DNA of 38,563 bases from Mnemiopsis leidyi (taxonomy: Eukaryota; Ctenophora; Tentaculata; Lobata; Bolinopsidae), in contig JH152744.1 in the NCBI GenBank assembly GCA_000226015.1, positions 229,961 to 268,523 of the forward strand, in the 5' to 3' direction. The position numbers and the translations under genes are program-made. Positions within the stretch are counted from its first letter, which is position 1; each line of letters begins with the position of its first letter. The notes beneath the pieces were generated by a model. It was given only the letters and a program-made list of their open reading frames with translations, ran no database searches and was not told the DNA's origin. Positions 1-11,804 of this stretch are shown in pieces.

Positions 1-21
1 GTTTTTCGCTGACTTTGAGAC

Positions 22-347
22 CTGAGTAGACTCGTACAAGGGACACAAGTTGTTAATTTGTAATTGGTAATCACGTTCCGATGTTTCGTCTGACTTTGTC
101 CGACCCTCATTCGAAGCGAATACATATCGATAAAAATATTCTCTCCGAGAATAAAATGTCGGGAGGGTGGGCGCTGCTCAAAGTCAATTTATTTGTATAA
201 AAGGTGTTGAAAGTATGAAATTAACTATAATATTAACTATAATACTTTCAACACTACTATTATACAAATAATTTGAGTATGACTATGATTGTGATGTTGA
301 ACCTCGGAACGCGACGTGATTACCATCCCTTGTCCGAGTCTACTCAG
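22..347. mobile_element. MITE-like element with terminal inverted repeats
   Basis: The outer arms (about 22-80 and 305-347) are imperfect inverted repeats: CTGAGTAGACTCG on the left mirrors CGAGTCTACTCAG on the right, and both continue through an ACAAGGGA block and a GGTAATCACGT block. A second inverted repeat lies inside (about 188-215 against 243-275, core GTGTTGAAAGTAT), so one strand could fold into a long hairpin. There is no coding capacity. I could not define a convincing target-site duplication. The inner hairpin sequence recurs near 29658-29700 and 32178-32212. The block around 112-180 resembles 27003-27050. It is therefore a dispersed family. The element lies downstream of the SON stop codon and could be part of its 3' UTR. 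Confidence 0.65.
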
Positions 348-544
348 AGAAAACGAGATATTTAGAGCAATCAGATACAGTTATTCATAATGATGATCTG
401 CCTCTGGCTTCTACATGGTTTTTTTTAAGCCAGCCCCGGATTTTGAAAAAGGTGGATTTTGAAACGAGGGGCACGCTATACTGCAAAATTTCAAGCACAA
501 ATTGACATATATAAAACCGCGGTTACTTCTTGAAGTTGATTCCT

Positions 545-3500
545 TTAGCGAGGTGGTGGTTGTCTGATATGCCCAGTAATCTTGGTTGCCATGGCAATCA
601 TCTGCTGGATGTTCCCCTGAATGGGCTTTGTTCCCTGTCCTAGAGTCTGAGGCCTATTGCCCGGCAACTGAACATGTCTGGGAGGTGCTGATCGTGGTAA
701 TGAAGGTCCGGGAGATCTCATAGGATGAGCTGATCTGACGAGGGACTGGGGCTGAGCCTCCACACGTACAGGCACGTAAGTGCGGGGAGGGGGCGGCATC
801 CGAACTCTAGGTCCAGCAGGAGCTGCATATCTAGGAGGGGGAGGTCCTCCAATCCGTATAGGAGGTCTAGAGGAGGACCCTGCCATCAAGGACTCCCTCT
901 TGACGGGTCTCCCAGGCATATTCTCAGCAGCTTTTCTCTGAGAGGATATAAGAGTATCAATAGAGCTCTGGGCAGTGTTGAGTCTCTGCGGAGTACTGAG
1001 TCTGGTACGAACAGGTGCATGTTGAGCAGGAGGCCGAAGTCTAGGGACTCCAGGAGGCAGACTAGGCATGGGCTGTGTTTCGGTAGGAGCAGCGTTTTGT
1101 TGAGCTTGGGCGGATATATTCTGAAATTTGTGTTGCAGTTACAGCAACAAAATATGTATAGACAGACTTAACAATTAGCTAGTAGTCATTTTAAATTTTT
1201 TTCGGATATTGTTAATGAAACCAAAGAAATTGGACATCAATTTTAGGGAGGAGTCACAAAAAAACAAAGAAGTTAGGCACAGCCAGTTAATATCGTGCAA
1301 CACTAAGGTGATGTAAACGATTTGTAACCCCTCCCCAAAAATACTTTTCTCCATCATATCTCAATTCGCAAAATAACAACCTTGACGTTTATGTAGACTT
1401 TGTTGGGATCGTTGAAGTTGGCATTATACTTGGCATTCTGCCCAGGCGTTGTTGTTTTAAAGAGAACACAAAGTACTCCAGAAGTCGGCGCTTCTTCAGG
1501 ACACATCTGATTGTACTTGTCTGCTTCTATCGCTAGAATCTAATGAGTAATGTCTTTTAGTTTTTTATTGTCTTTTAGTTAAAGTCATATCGATTTTGTA
1601 CTTTAACAAAGCCAACCGGAATGTGCTGTTCATAGAAAAAGCTACAGGGCTCTGCTGAAGAGCTTTTCTACTTCTCTGCAGACAATAAATTCCTCAAAAA
1701 TAACAATCTTACACGTTCTTTCAACGTTTAAGGAACCTACTAACCTTCTTAAGAGCCCAAAGAGCAGCTCTTCCTTTAGCCTCCTTCTTAGTAGGAGCAG
1801 GAGATGGAGGGGTGAACTGCCCCCAGGCAGTTTTACACGTGATCTGGTGAACACCAGTGGAAGGGTGGTCAATGTACTCCGGACATGGTCGCCCTATGTG
1901 CTGGTGAATCTCTCCTAGTCCAGACACAGCATGTTTACCTGAGGTAGTTCAGTTATCAGTGAGTATCATCAGGTAGCATTTGACATGAAACCATTGATAC
2001 GGCAGAGGCAATGCTTTATTGTAACCGGTTGAGAATGGAGTTAAAAACATCAAATACCTATTTCTTGGCAAGAAAAAATGAAAAGAATCTTACCGTTAAC
2101 GATCTTTAGGACCCAATTACACCCCACTACGTTAGCTCCTCGTTCGGCAGCTGGATTTTTCTTTATAACTTCCTGGCCAGTCATCAGACCTGAGATAGCA
2201 GAGTTAGAAGTGATACGCATATCTAAATCTTTATATACAGCAATGGTATACATTTTATAGAGTATTGCAAAATTCCGATGTTAGTGTTAACATAACAAAG
2301 CCAACATAATTTTGTGTTTCACGAAAATGATGTGTTTCGCCAAATATAAACTAGATTCACAAGAATACCCACGATAGAAAATATATGGCACAATTTCTCT
2401 GTCGCGAAGTAAAATACTTACTGTCATCGTCACTTCATAAGGGCGGTTCTCCACACCTCATCCACTTTGGAAACCAGCAGCTGACAACAACTGATACCTT
2501 TAATAACATTTGTAGATATCTCCGGAAAATTCAGTCCATTATAAGACTGAATTTTCCCAGAGATTTACCAAAATTTTTTACGCAAATCCAGAAATTTGAT
2601 TTCAAGAGCCATTTAGAAAGAAAGTCCACTTTTTAGTCAAGGGGCGCAAACGTCCTTTTTAAATTTCCCTAATTTGTAACATTTTTGGTATTCGTTATAA
2701 AGGTATCAGTAGTTATCATCGGTAAAGGAAATAATTGAATTCTGGACACGTATTTTACAATTCTTTACCGGACGAACGTGCTATACAATAATACTGTCAT
2801 TACCAGTCACCAGATGTTATTAGTCTTCTCAAATCATAATTCTCGGAATGAAGCTTTAACCGCTGTTAACGACTTAACATTACGTTTTGAGGAGAATGAT
2901 GTAGTAAATTACAATTAGGTTTTTTGGTAAATATTGTCCTGAATACACGATAAGAAACTTTGGGCCTTGAATTTTTAAAATCATGTGAAAATTTTTGGCC
3001 ACCATTTCAATAAGACTTCAACAGTGAGTTTTAGCGGACGTAAGATTGATGAAAATAACTCATATTTTGAACAGAACAAGCAGATTTAGAGGGTCAACCC
3101 AACGAGGGAAACATTTCTACTCGCTGGTATTCCATATCTAAACTATCCCAGTTCTGTCCACTTAACTATTGCATTACAAAACGGATCCCAAGAAAATAAG
3201 AAGTAGCATCTCCCCTCATGATCATGTGTACCTGAACAGATTTAATAAGTTAACATTGATTGATCTGGACATTGCAGTAGCTTACTGGACGAAGGTGGAT
3301 ACCTGTTACATTTCTTTAGAGACTTGGGACTCCGACTGGCGACTATTTATTGTTTTTTCCTCAGATTCTGTCACTAGCGATAAAGAACGGCTGTATTGCA
3401 AAGTAAAGTAGTTTCAGGTACCACACAAGCATCCCAGAATGCCCAGATCAATCAACATCAACTTTAGATAAAACAATACAGAACTATGAAACGAAGTAAT

Positions 3501-6006
3501 TTAAAGACAAGTCAGTACCTTTTCGGTCTGTCTTCACACAAAGTTGGAGAGGGTTCACGTCCCCTGTACCTTCCTTGCCGAGCCCCTGGCCAGAACTCCA
3601 GCCCATCTTCATCATCAGTGTAATTCCTGGACTCTCTGTTATTGGGGCCAGGTTCATAAACATATCCTGAAAGTGTCATTGTTACACTGGAATATACTGA
3701 CAGTTCCTACAAAAGTGTGAAACACAAGGAAATATTCAAAGAATTTGTTGTCCTGACTCTCCGGAGTCCGGACTCTCCCAGCTAACATCTACAAACCTTC
3801 CTAGCCCAGGTTAAAGGATGGTGAGAGTCGAGTAACTCTTTTGGTAAAGGGGTAGCTAAAGGAGCTCCAGTGAATCGCCCTCCTGAACTCTTTTTTGAAC
3901 TGGATTGCCACTGGTTCATCTGGAAAGAAAGATTTAGAAAAGAAAGATCTGTTCAGAAAATCTATTCATCAAGACCGAGCTGAAATGAAGTATTTCAAAC
4001 GATATAATTCAATCGTAATTTAGACGAAAGAAGTAACTTACAAGGATTTGAGCTTCATGAAGAATCTTTTTGGCGGCTAAATCAGCCGGGTTTTTAAGAA
4101 GAAGCTTATTGGCTTCAATTCTCATCTGCATTATTTCCGACAATGACGGCTGAGGTGTAATTAGTGTAATTTGTTGCGATATGCGATTAGTCCTTGCCTC
4201 ATGTATTGTCACCACATGAAAATAATTTGTGTAGAACCAACACTAGAGTGTATTAATATGAGAGACAAGCGACATACGTGAGTTACTGTCATGATGAACG
4301 GATGAAAAATAAACATCTCAGCTTTTAAAAAACTTACCGGAGGTTTCACCTCTCCCTCCTCTTCTTCCTTTCCCCCCTCCTCTTTAGGCCCCTCGATGGC
4401 TAGAACGGAGGCAGCTGCTTTCTCCGATTCCTCCGTCTTGTGGTCGGACCCACAAGAAACTGGGAACATTTGCTGTGCAAGTGCAGGAGGCAGTCGCACT
4501 CTGTCAAGAGTTGGGGCGGCAAGGGAGGGAGTTGCCGAAGGGTAAAGAGTCACAAGAGCTTTGTCCATTTCCGGGCCCTCTATGGCTAGGTAAGAGCTGG
4601 AAGAAGGAAGGCCCCGCGGGGGACGCTCAACACTGGACGAACTCGACCGGTGTCGTGATCTGCTCCGCGAGCGGCGACGTCTTCTTCGGCGGTCCAAAGG
4701 ACGAGAAACCGGCAAATCAGGACCGTCCTGGATTGACTTGCACTTCTTGACATAATCTTCTTTGTCTAAAATTATGATAACAGGTTAGTGGAGATTGACA
4801 GATGCTGACAACGAAAACGAAAATTGAACATCAGATATACAATCCGTTAATTTACGATATGAAAAAACTTTTATTTCCGGGATTATCTTACATGTTACCT
4901 CTTGAATTGGATCTCGATCTAGACCTGGACTTGCTCTCCCAGATTTTCTTGTTGTGTCGGCGAGATCTCCCCCTGCTCCTAGACCGACTTCTTCGACCAC
5001 GTTGTGAATGTCGTCCACTGTCTCGCCTCCTGCTTCGTGATCTCCGACTTTTAGTTCGCGAGGAGCTCTTCGAACGTGATCTTCTTCGTGACCTTGAGGA
5101 TTTCTTCCGACTCTTGGACCTTGACCGACTTCGTTTTGATTTCTTTGGACTTTTAGATCGACTTTGTTTTGATTTCTTTGGACTTTTGGACTTCGATTTG
5201 CTACGTTTAGGCGATATGGACCTAGACCTGGACTCCGATTTCTTTTGACGATACTGCCGATTTTTCTTTGGCGACTTTGATCGCGATTTGTTCTTCTTCT
5301 TTTTCTTTTTCTTCAACTTGTCTTTCAACTTCTCTATAGACTTTGCACGTTCTTCAACCTAGGTAAACAACCAATAATGTAGGATGAAGTCTTTCAGACA
5401 GAAGCAAAATAAAAAATTTCCCCGTTCCCAAGGAAATTATCGCTGAGTTCTCACTTTTAATTAAAGGAAAAAAAAGTTTTAAATCTAACCTCTTGAGCGT
5501 CTTCCTTCAGTTTCCGACGTTTGTAAATAATTTTGGCAAGCTCTATAGCAGGGAGGGCTTCGTTTAATGGTGCTCCTTTAGACCCCTCTTGTGTAGCGAC
5601 GTGTAATCGGTAACTCCTACAATAAATAGAATCGTTCATCAGAGAACGGCATTTTGAGGGAACGGTCACAAATCGTTTATAACACGTGATAGCTAATTAT
5701 TATTGGTCGTACCTAACTTTTCACTGATCAATCATTTTCACATGGTACAAAGATTTGTGACGCCTCCCAAAATACGTTCCTTTTTGATATAAGCTGATAT
5801 GCCAAAAGCATAAAAGTATATAGGTTGAGGCTACATTCTCAGATGTAAGAAATCTGAGAAAAAAAAGAGTGGCCAAAACCCTCCTGACCCTCTACTCACT
5901 TCAGATCTTCCTCAGTGATAAGGTTTGTTTCAATGTAATCTCCGTTGTCTTCAAATATTACTTCGCTCTCTGAAGATCCCGCATTGTCTGAATCATCGCT
6001 AACCAT
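545..6006 (-). CDS. SON: SON homologue: RS-domain, G-patch and dsRNA-binding splicing cofactor (11 exons)
   Basis: Nuclear-speckle SR-related protein; in the family it supports splicing of weak introns. Predicted coding exons, from the 5' end, are 6006-5900, 5616-5490, 5358-4899, 4765-4338, 4149-4042, 3919-3797, 3666-3519, 2189-2094, 1938-1745, 1539-1381 and 1120-545. All phases agree, giving about 841 aa. Visible in order: an acidic start (MVSDDSDN); a Lys-rich then Arg/Ser-rich RS domain (~85-230) and a second RS stretch in exon 4; a G-patch (~472-501, MGWSSGQGLGKEG through KTDRKG); and a dsRBM (~533-597, opening GKHAVSGLGEI and ending TKKEAKGRAALWAL). The G-patch then GKH.VS.L.EI order is diagnostic of SON. 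Human SON ends just after the dsRBM; here two more in-phase exons add ~53 aa and a ~190-aa Pro-rich tail. The exon 1381-1539 donor (GTTGTT) is weak, so the tail is less certain than the core. Much shorter than vertebrate SON. Confidence 0.88.
2190..3518 (-). other. SON intron 7 (1.3 kb, between G-patch and dsRBM exons)
   Basis: This is the longest intron of the SON model, AT-rich. The donor is AAAAG|GTACTG at 3519/3518 and the acceptor TATCTCAG at 2190. I see no coding exon, RNA gene or clear transposon in it. Open frames at 2385-2636 and 3169-3411 on the plus strand show no domain and look like chance. Confidence 0.6.
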
Positions 6007-7939
6007 GTTCAATATCCACCGGATCTTAGCATTCTGTCTTAAGTAAAGTCTGCATAGAGATTTGACCAAACATCCTACGATACATCGGGGTTACCAAATA
6101 GGCAATATCCATCAGACAAAATAATGAGCTAAATAACAAATCGGGCCTATCAGACCTTTCTTCGTTTATCTATGAGAAGCTGAGAGGATGTAATGAAATA
6201 ATTAATGAATGGCTATTTAGTGTTCAGGAATCAGGGGCCAAGATCGAAATCAAATTATGCTCTCTGCAGTGCGAGAGAAATGCTGCGCGCAGCACGCTAT
6301 ACCACAAACACGCGCAACCTTTATGCTAAGGGTTTCACTTTGAACGCTATTAAGTCGCTGCGTGCTCCATTTTAAGTACAATTTTACTGTAACAGCTCTG
6401 CAAATGTTGCCACATAGCACTCGTGCCGCAGTCTGCATGTCGTGTTCGGGTTTCCGAGTGGAATTCATTTCTCCCCGCTTAGAATCACATTTCAAATCGT
6501 TCATTGAATTGAATTCATCGCCATACCTAATGGGAATACATTTGTCAAATTAAGAACTGCGAATTAACATATCATAACTTAATCACGAATTATTAATAAA
6601 AATGTTCCCAAATATTGATGAGCAAAACAGACGATTTGCTCTGCATCACTGTAACAAGAATTGTGCCCGCTTTGTTTGGTCTCAGGCGGGCGCTTAAGAT
6701 TTCCATCTCTCTATGACTACGAAGTTGCAGTTATAGTAAACTGAATACCGCTATAGGGAAAAAGCATGATGGTTAGCTGAGAGTTTAACTGAAAACTATA
6801 GCGTTTTGAGCGTTGGGGCAGTTACATCCTTTCTTGAAAACTTATTTCCTGTTGTTGTTAATACATTTCCTCAACGGTGCCATATTTTTTGTTCAGTTCA
6901 TCCTGTTGTTGTTAATACATTTCCTCAACGGTGCCATATTTTTTGTTCAGTTCATTGGGGCGGTGATTATCTGTAAAATCGTTTCTTAGTGTTTAATCGT
7001 AGAATTCAATACAACAATCTACACGAACCGAAGCACCAATATTGTTTATTTTCCGCTATTTTCTCTAACCACACCCACAATTTCGCTAGCTATCCACTCT
7101 TTCCGCCAGTCACCGACCATGTTATAAGGCATGCATTTCACTCATTCCCGCTATCTTAAGCTGTCTGCTAATTTACGCCAGTTTGCCGCCAAATTAAGCA
7201 TACCGCAATCTGGTCATACAGACCATGACTCTTGAACATACGGTGCGCCGCGCCTACGTATTTACAATTTATCATCCCTTTCGTCAATTAAATAACTTAA
7301 CGTAGGAGGATCCAAACAAGCTCGTTCACGTGGTTACGAACGTTTTGCAGAGTGTTACAGGTTTTTCTTTGTGATAGCGTACAGTGGACACCGCCATCTA
7401 CCTACCTAGTACCTACCCACCTACCATCAAATCATACCAATTTAAACCACAGTTACTTTACTTTTTTGCCTCCGGCAAAAAGTATTTAGGATGGAAAAAA
7501 TCTTGAAAAAAATGAAGCAACAGTTGTAAAGCAGCGTTTCCTTTAATGAGAACAAACAAATACAGAAATTTAGGAACAATATTACTGTCAGTGTCCAGCG
7601 AAATAGATTTGATGTTTTGATCATACCGTACACTCAATGTGCCATCATACAACATAGAAATTTATCAAATAAAAATTGCGAATTAAAAAGTAGTAATATG
7701 AAGTTAAAATTCAAAGCACTCCTTCTGTCAAAAAAAGTTAAGTTGATTGACAAATACAGAGTTCTGCAAAACGGGGTGTCACGATGATATTTATTGTAAC
7801 TTAGAACTTAACTTTCATCTCAAGCTTGTATCCCACGCAGCTCTTTTCAATCATATTTGAATTTAAACTCTGACAATAGTTGGGAATTTAGACCACAGGG
7901 GGCATGTAAAACCATGCCTCAGTCTTTTTTGGCGTGTCG
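6007..7939. other. Intergenic region between SON 5' end and HAT1 3' end
   Basis: It holds the SON promoter and upstream leader and the HAT1 3' UTR. No exon of either gene was found here and no RNA gene was recognised. A GC-richer patch at 6255-6480 contains an open frame on each strand, without recognisable motifs. The only clear structure is the exact tandem duplication at 6847-6954. Confidence 0.5.
6847..6954. repeat. Exact tandem duplication, 54-bp unit x2
   Basis: The unit starting TCCTGTTGTTGTTAATACAT and ending GTTCAGTTCA occurs twice head to tail (6847-6900 and 6901-6954) with no difference that I can see. The lack of divergence suggests a recent duplication or, less likely, an assembly artefact. 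Confidence 0.95.
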
Positions 7940-10411
7940 TTAGACATCGACGTGCGCACTGAGTCTCTCTATGACTTTTCGGTACTCTAGTTCCACATCA
8001 CGATAGGACTTCTCCAAAAACTCGTGTTGGTTGTCGACAGATTTAGATTGTAACACAGCCTCGTACTCCTGAATTTGTTACGTGTTAGTTGTCACATTGT
8101 TTATTGTAACACCTTAATTTCAATAACAGTTAGTCTATATCAGGCATCAGCAAGAAGCGACCTTGACAGAAATGCATTTACCTGAGGCTGGAGGAATTTC
8201 TCAAGTTTTTGAAGAGACTTCTTTTCTTTCTGAAAAGGAATGTTGAGTCTGCGCTTTACTTCCAGTCTGTACTTCTTGTATTCCTTCGCGTTAGATACAT
8301 CTGTTGCGCGTAACCGCAACAACTCATAGATTTTTCTGACTTGTACTGCAGTAATCTTGTGCTTCTCTCGAGCTTCTGTTACCATTTCCTGAAATGATGA
8401 GTTTGAAATGAGTTCTACTTATGATGAGTTTAAAATGATATCTACTTATGGTGAGTTTAAAATGAGTTCTACTTAATTGAAGTTCTTGTTTGGTGCGAAG
8501 TGAGAGACTGGCATATTGAGAAATAGAAACTGAGAAATTTTAAAGACACTCAAATAAATGGTAACATACAAAAAACAAGAATAAAACCTTTGAAAATCCT
8601 TCTTTAAGCTTGTCAGGTTGGAAAGACGGAAGTGAACTACACTTTAGCGCGTCTACAAAGTTTCTGAGTCGGGTAAAGTTTTCCGAGGGATCCTCCACAG
8701 TAATGTCACAAACAAGGGGATCTGCGCATGCGTGATCGTACATGGCAGTGAGAAGTTTGGCACCGTGCCCACATTTCTGATAGGGAGGCAGGACCAGGAC
8801 TTGACTGATTCGGGGACGCTTTTTGTTGGGGTAGCAGTAGTAGTTGTAACACGACAAGAACCCTATACTCTTGTACCTGGGCGAGAAATCTTGCATAGAT
8901 CGGCAATTTTTAGTAACTTTAGAGGTAACTTTGAGTAACTTTAGAGGTAATCTTCTATTAGTCTACAAGTACCGCTCTATTAGAAACATTTTCATCACTT
9001 TTAACCGACCTGATTTCTCCACAAGATGTGACTTTCTCAAACAGCGTGTACAAATTCCAATTGTGATCTTCATCATCAATATAGCTAGCAGCATCAATGT
9101 ACCAGATTATGAAAGTCTGAAGTCTACGGTGGTAGTCTTGGAATTTGGAGTCGGCGAAAGTAGCGTGGTATATCTCATATGTCTTGTCCTCCTGTTGTGA
9201 AGATTTCGGAAGTTATGAAAATCGAGAGCTGTAAATTTGAAATTTTCTAGAAGTGACAACTTCTTACACTCTAAAATCATTATAAACGAACCTGTTTATA
9301 AGTGATACGATAATAAACGATCCTGTGTATAACAAAATATATGATAATAAACGAACCTGTTTATAAGAAGAGATAAGATTGCCAGCAGGTCTGAAACTCT
9401 TGTCCTTGTTCATGTCCATAACAAACTCGCTATAATTAGTAGTAAAACCGGCTGGAGTTTGTTCACTGATCAGATGTAGGATATTATCAGGTTCCACCGT
9501 ACTATTAACAGGTACCTGAAAATTCAGGATATTATCAGGTTCCACTGTACTATTAACAGGTACCTGAAATAGTAATTACCGTTATTTCTTGCTCTAGGTC
9601 ACGTAATGCATATTCATTCCACGCAAACAGGAGTTCATTGGTTTTTGTCGCATAAATTAACTTTCATAGTTACCGTTTCTGAATGCTGAACTTTGACATA
9701 TTGTTTGAGAGATCCAACGGTATAATACATGTTTATCCTTAGCCCTTTGTACCCAAATATTACTTCTTGATCACCAAACACCTGGTGCATATGTAAATAA
9801 GCTTTAGTTTAATTACAATGTTACTTACAATGTTACTTAATGCGAGCTAATGAAAAGTACAACTACTAACGTGCTGTGCCGGCAGTACTGACCGTGACGT
9901 AATTGTACTGCATTACTGTAATGGCAAGTTCTACAAGAATTGTGAAACTTCTTCCCATGGCTGAGATGTAAGCTATTTAATACTACAATAATTCAAGTTA
10001 AATTTAGCGTCAGGCCTTTCTACTAAAGATAGACTGTGTAACAATTTCTGTAAAATGTGATACCACACAAGGTTCATAAACTGTGAAACGAATATTCACA
10101 AGTGTGTGTGTTTCAGTGAATAGCTCATCTCACGACTAGAACATTCAACTTGAAAGTGAAACAGTACGACTTAAACATTCAACTTGAAAGTGAAACAGCA
10201 CGACTAAAACATTTGACTTGAAAGTGAAACAGTTTAAATCCTTTACCTGATGTGTGAACTCCGGTTTGAAAGTGTTAGTTTCGTTATCAGAAGACTGAAC
10301 ATCAGCCTCATTTTCACAAAACTTAAAGAAGATAACATCCTCAGCTTCACACACAAACTTCTCTCTGTTGCCTCGTTCTATTGGGGCACACAGCCCATCC
10401 AGCCCATTCAT
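7940..10411 (-). CDS. HAT1: HAT1, type B histone acetyltransferase catalytic subunit (7 exons)
   Basis: Acetylates newly made histone H4 (family: K5/K12) with acetyl-CoA, together with RBBP7. Exons: 10411-10247, 9781-9674, 9515-9357, 9191-9010, 8876-8588, 8388-8182, 8068-7940; phases agree throughout; 412 aa (human 419). Seen: N-terminal domain ending PEFTHQVFGDQEVIFGYKG; RLQTFIIWYIDAASYIDDED (~168-187); GNAT core with acetyl-CoA loop QKCGHGAKLL (238-247); CDITVEDPS with Glu266 at the position of the catalytic Glu; C-terminal helical part RKIYELLRL. The start ATG follows a likely acceptor (TTTTGTTGTAG|GG ATG) and matches the family N-terminus. Exon 3 has a second in-frame acceptor 48 nt upstream (exon 9563-9357), giving a 428-aa form. 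Several introns contain short tandem duplications next to splice sites. Confidence 0.93.
8391..8475. repeat. Tandem repeat, ~34-bp unit x ~3, at a HAT1 splice acceptor
   Basis: Three imperfect copies of a unit containing GATGAGTTTAAAATGAGTTCTACTTA-type sequence lie in the HAT1 intron directly upstream of exon 8388-8182 on the minus strand. The repeat abuts the 3' splice site. Confidence 0.8.
9288..9366. repeat. Tandem repeat at the donor of HAT1 exon 3
   Basis: AAACGAACCTGTTTATAAG, AAACGATCCTGTGTATAAC and AAACGAACCTGTTTATAAG occur in series. The copy nearest the exon contains the exon-3 5' splice site (ATAAACAG|GTTCG on the minus strand). The farthest copy repeats that donor exactly, about 60-70 nt into the intron. 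Use of the distal donor would change the reading phase. Confidence 0.8.
9469..9570. repeat. 48-bp tandem duplication that duplicates a HAT1 splice acceptor
   Basis: Two near-identical 48-bp units (about 9468-9515 and 9516-9563) both contain the 3' splice site TTTCAG|GTACCTG on the minus strand followed by the first codons of exon 3. Because 48 is a multiple of three and the unit has no stop, either acceptor keeps the HAT1 frame. The upstream choice inserts a 16-residue copy beginning VPVNSTVEPDNI. Confidence 0.92.
10141..10231. repeat. Tandem repeat, ~33-bp unit x ~3, in HAT1 intron 1
   Basis: Three copies of ACATTCAACTTGAAAGTGAA plus a short CAGYACGACT linker lie just inside intron 1, about 15 bases past the exon-1 donor at 10246. 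Copies differ by a few bases. Confidence 0.85.
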
Positions 10412-10425
10412 CCCTACAACAAAAC

Positions 10426-10811
10426 CTAGTTACTTAGTTGTTTAGTTACTTAGTTGTTTAATTACTTAGTTACTTAGTTACCTAGTTACTTAGTTATTAA
10501 GTTATTTAGTTACTTAGTTGTTTAGTTACATAGTTACCTAGTTACTTAGTTATTAAGTTACTTAGTTACTTAGTTGTTTAGTTACATAGTTGTTTAGTTA
10601 CTTAGTTACATAGTTGTTTAGTTACTTAGTTGTTTAGTTACTTAGTTACTTAGTTGTTTGGTTACTTAGTTATTTAGTTACTAAGTTGTTTAGTTACTTA
10701 GTTACTTAGTTGTTTAGTTACTTAGTTGTTTAGTTACTTAGTTACTTAGTTGTTTAGTTTCTTAGTTACTTAGTTGTTTAGTTACTTAGTTATTTAGTTA
10801 CTCAGTTACCT
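10426..10811. repeat. 8-bp satellite-like array (TAGTTACT / TAGTTGTT)
   Basis: About 385 bp are built almost entirely from the octamers TAGTTACT and TAGTTGTT in irregular alternation, with occasional TAGTTATT, TAGTTACC and TAAGTTAC variants. The array starts about 15 bases upstream of the HAT1 ATG, so it fills the region where the HAT1 leader or promoter would be expected. No exon lies inside it. Confidence 0.95.
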
Positions 10812-11804
10812 ATCCTATGTAACGATACAGACACTGAGTTACTTCTTGAAGGTTTTTTGTCACTAAAATCTCAAAAAGTGATTCGGTAAAACTTCCAAGT
10901 TTTTAGGTTCTTGATTTGGACTTTTGATTATTTGATGCACTATGACGTAATTCCATCGTGCATTAGAGTATCAGCACTGATTTGGGAAGAAAATAATACA
11001 GCTGTAGAAATTGGGACAATTTGCGATCAAAATAGAAAAATAATTTAAAACGTAGTATCAGTAACCAGTAGCGAGCAATATATAGTACTATATGCTAATA
11101 TATTCTGATACAAACAATTATATGACAGGCTACATAAGTAGTACTAAAACTTGCATAAAACAATCAATTCTAAACATCGGGATAAAGCAATCTAAAACTC
11201 GTACGAGTCCAAACCGAAAGAAAAATTTTACACATTGCATCTTTCTGCATTCTAGGTTTAGTCGAGTGAAATCTTGAAATAGAATACTCACTTTTTGGTC
11301 CATTTTTGTTTAAAATACAACTCACATTTTCATCACAACACAAATCAAAATTTACATCGAACAAAATCGTGTAGTTTTATAAATACCGACCAAAATTCTA
11401 AAATTATCGCAAATTGCTGATACGCCCCGGACCACGAGTTTAACACTTAAAGAGGTCCACCCTCATAGCCCCTGGCCAGCAATTCGACTTGATACAGAGG
11501 TTACATTGTAGCTGTTTAGGTTTAAAAGAAGAACTGAAGCACTGAAGTATGAGAAGTTACCTACAGCAATGCAGTTACCTGCTTTTTACTTGACTGATAA
11601 TACATTCACTTTTTATGTGACTGTGCCCGCACATAATCACAGAAAATATCATGCCCCTAGAAGTATAATTCATACCACGTAATTCATAACACAAAATTAA
11701 CCCTCAAAGAATTACTCAAGACCATTCCTAAACAGTTTACAGTAATAACACCAAGAACTTACAATTTAACCTGAACATGGTCACGTGACTTATTCGTCAC
11801 GTGT
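10812..11804. other. Intergenic region between HAT1 and VPS54
   Basis: AT-rich sequence holding the VPS54 3' UTR and whatever lies upstream of HAT1. I see no exon, RNA gene or transposon end. The short open frames on both strands at 11092-11364 overlap each other and have no recognisable motif. Confidence 0.5.

Noticed and set aside
4802..5248. Leu/Asp-rich plus-strand ORF over the RS region
   Set aside because: It is the antisense of the Arg/Ser repeat of SON. Low-complexity codon bias keeps the opposite strand open.
6250..6553. Overlapping ORFs on both strands in the SON-HAT1 gap
   Set aside because: No motif, no splice context, and equal openness on both strands suggest a GC-richer noncoding patch.
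10426..10811. CRISPR-like or telomere-like array
   Set aside because: Units are 8 bp without spacers in an animal genome. It is a simple satellite and matches no known telomere unit.
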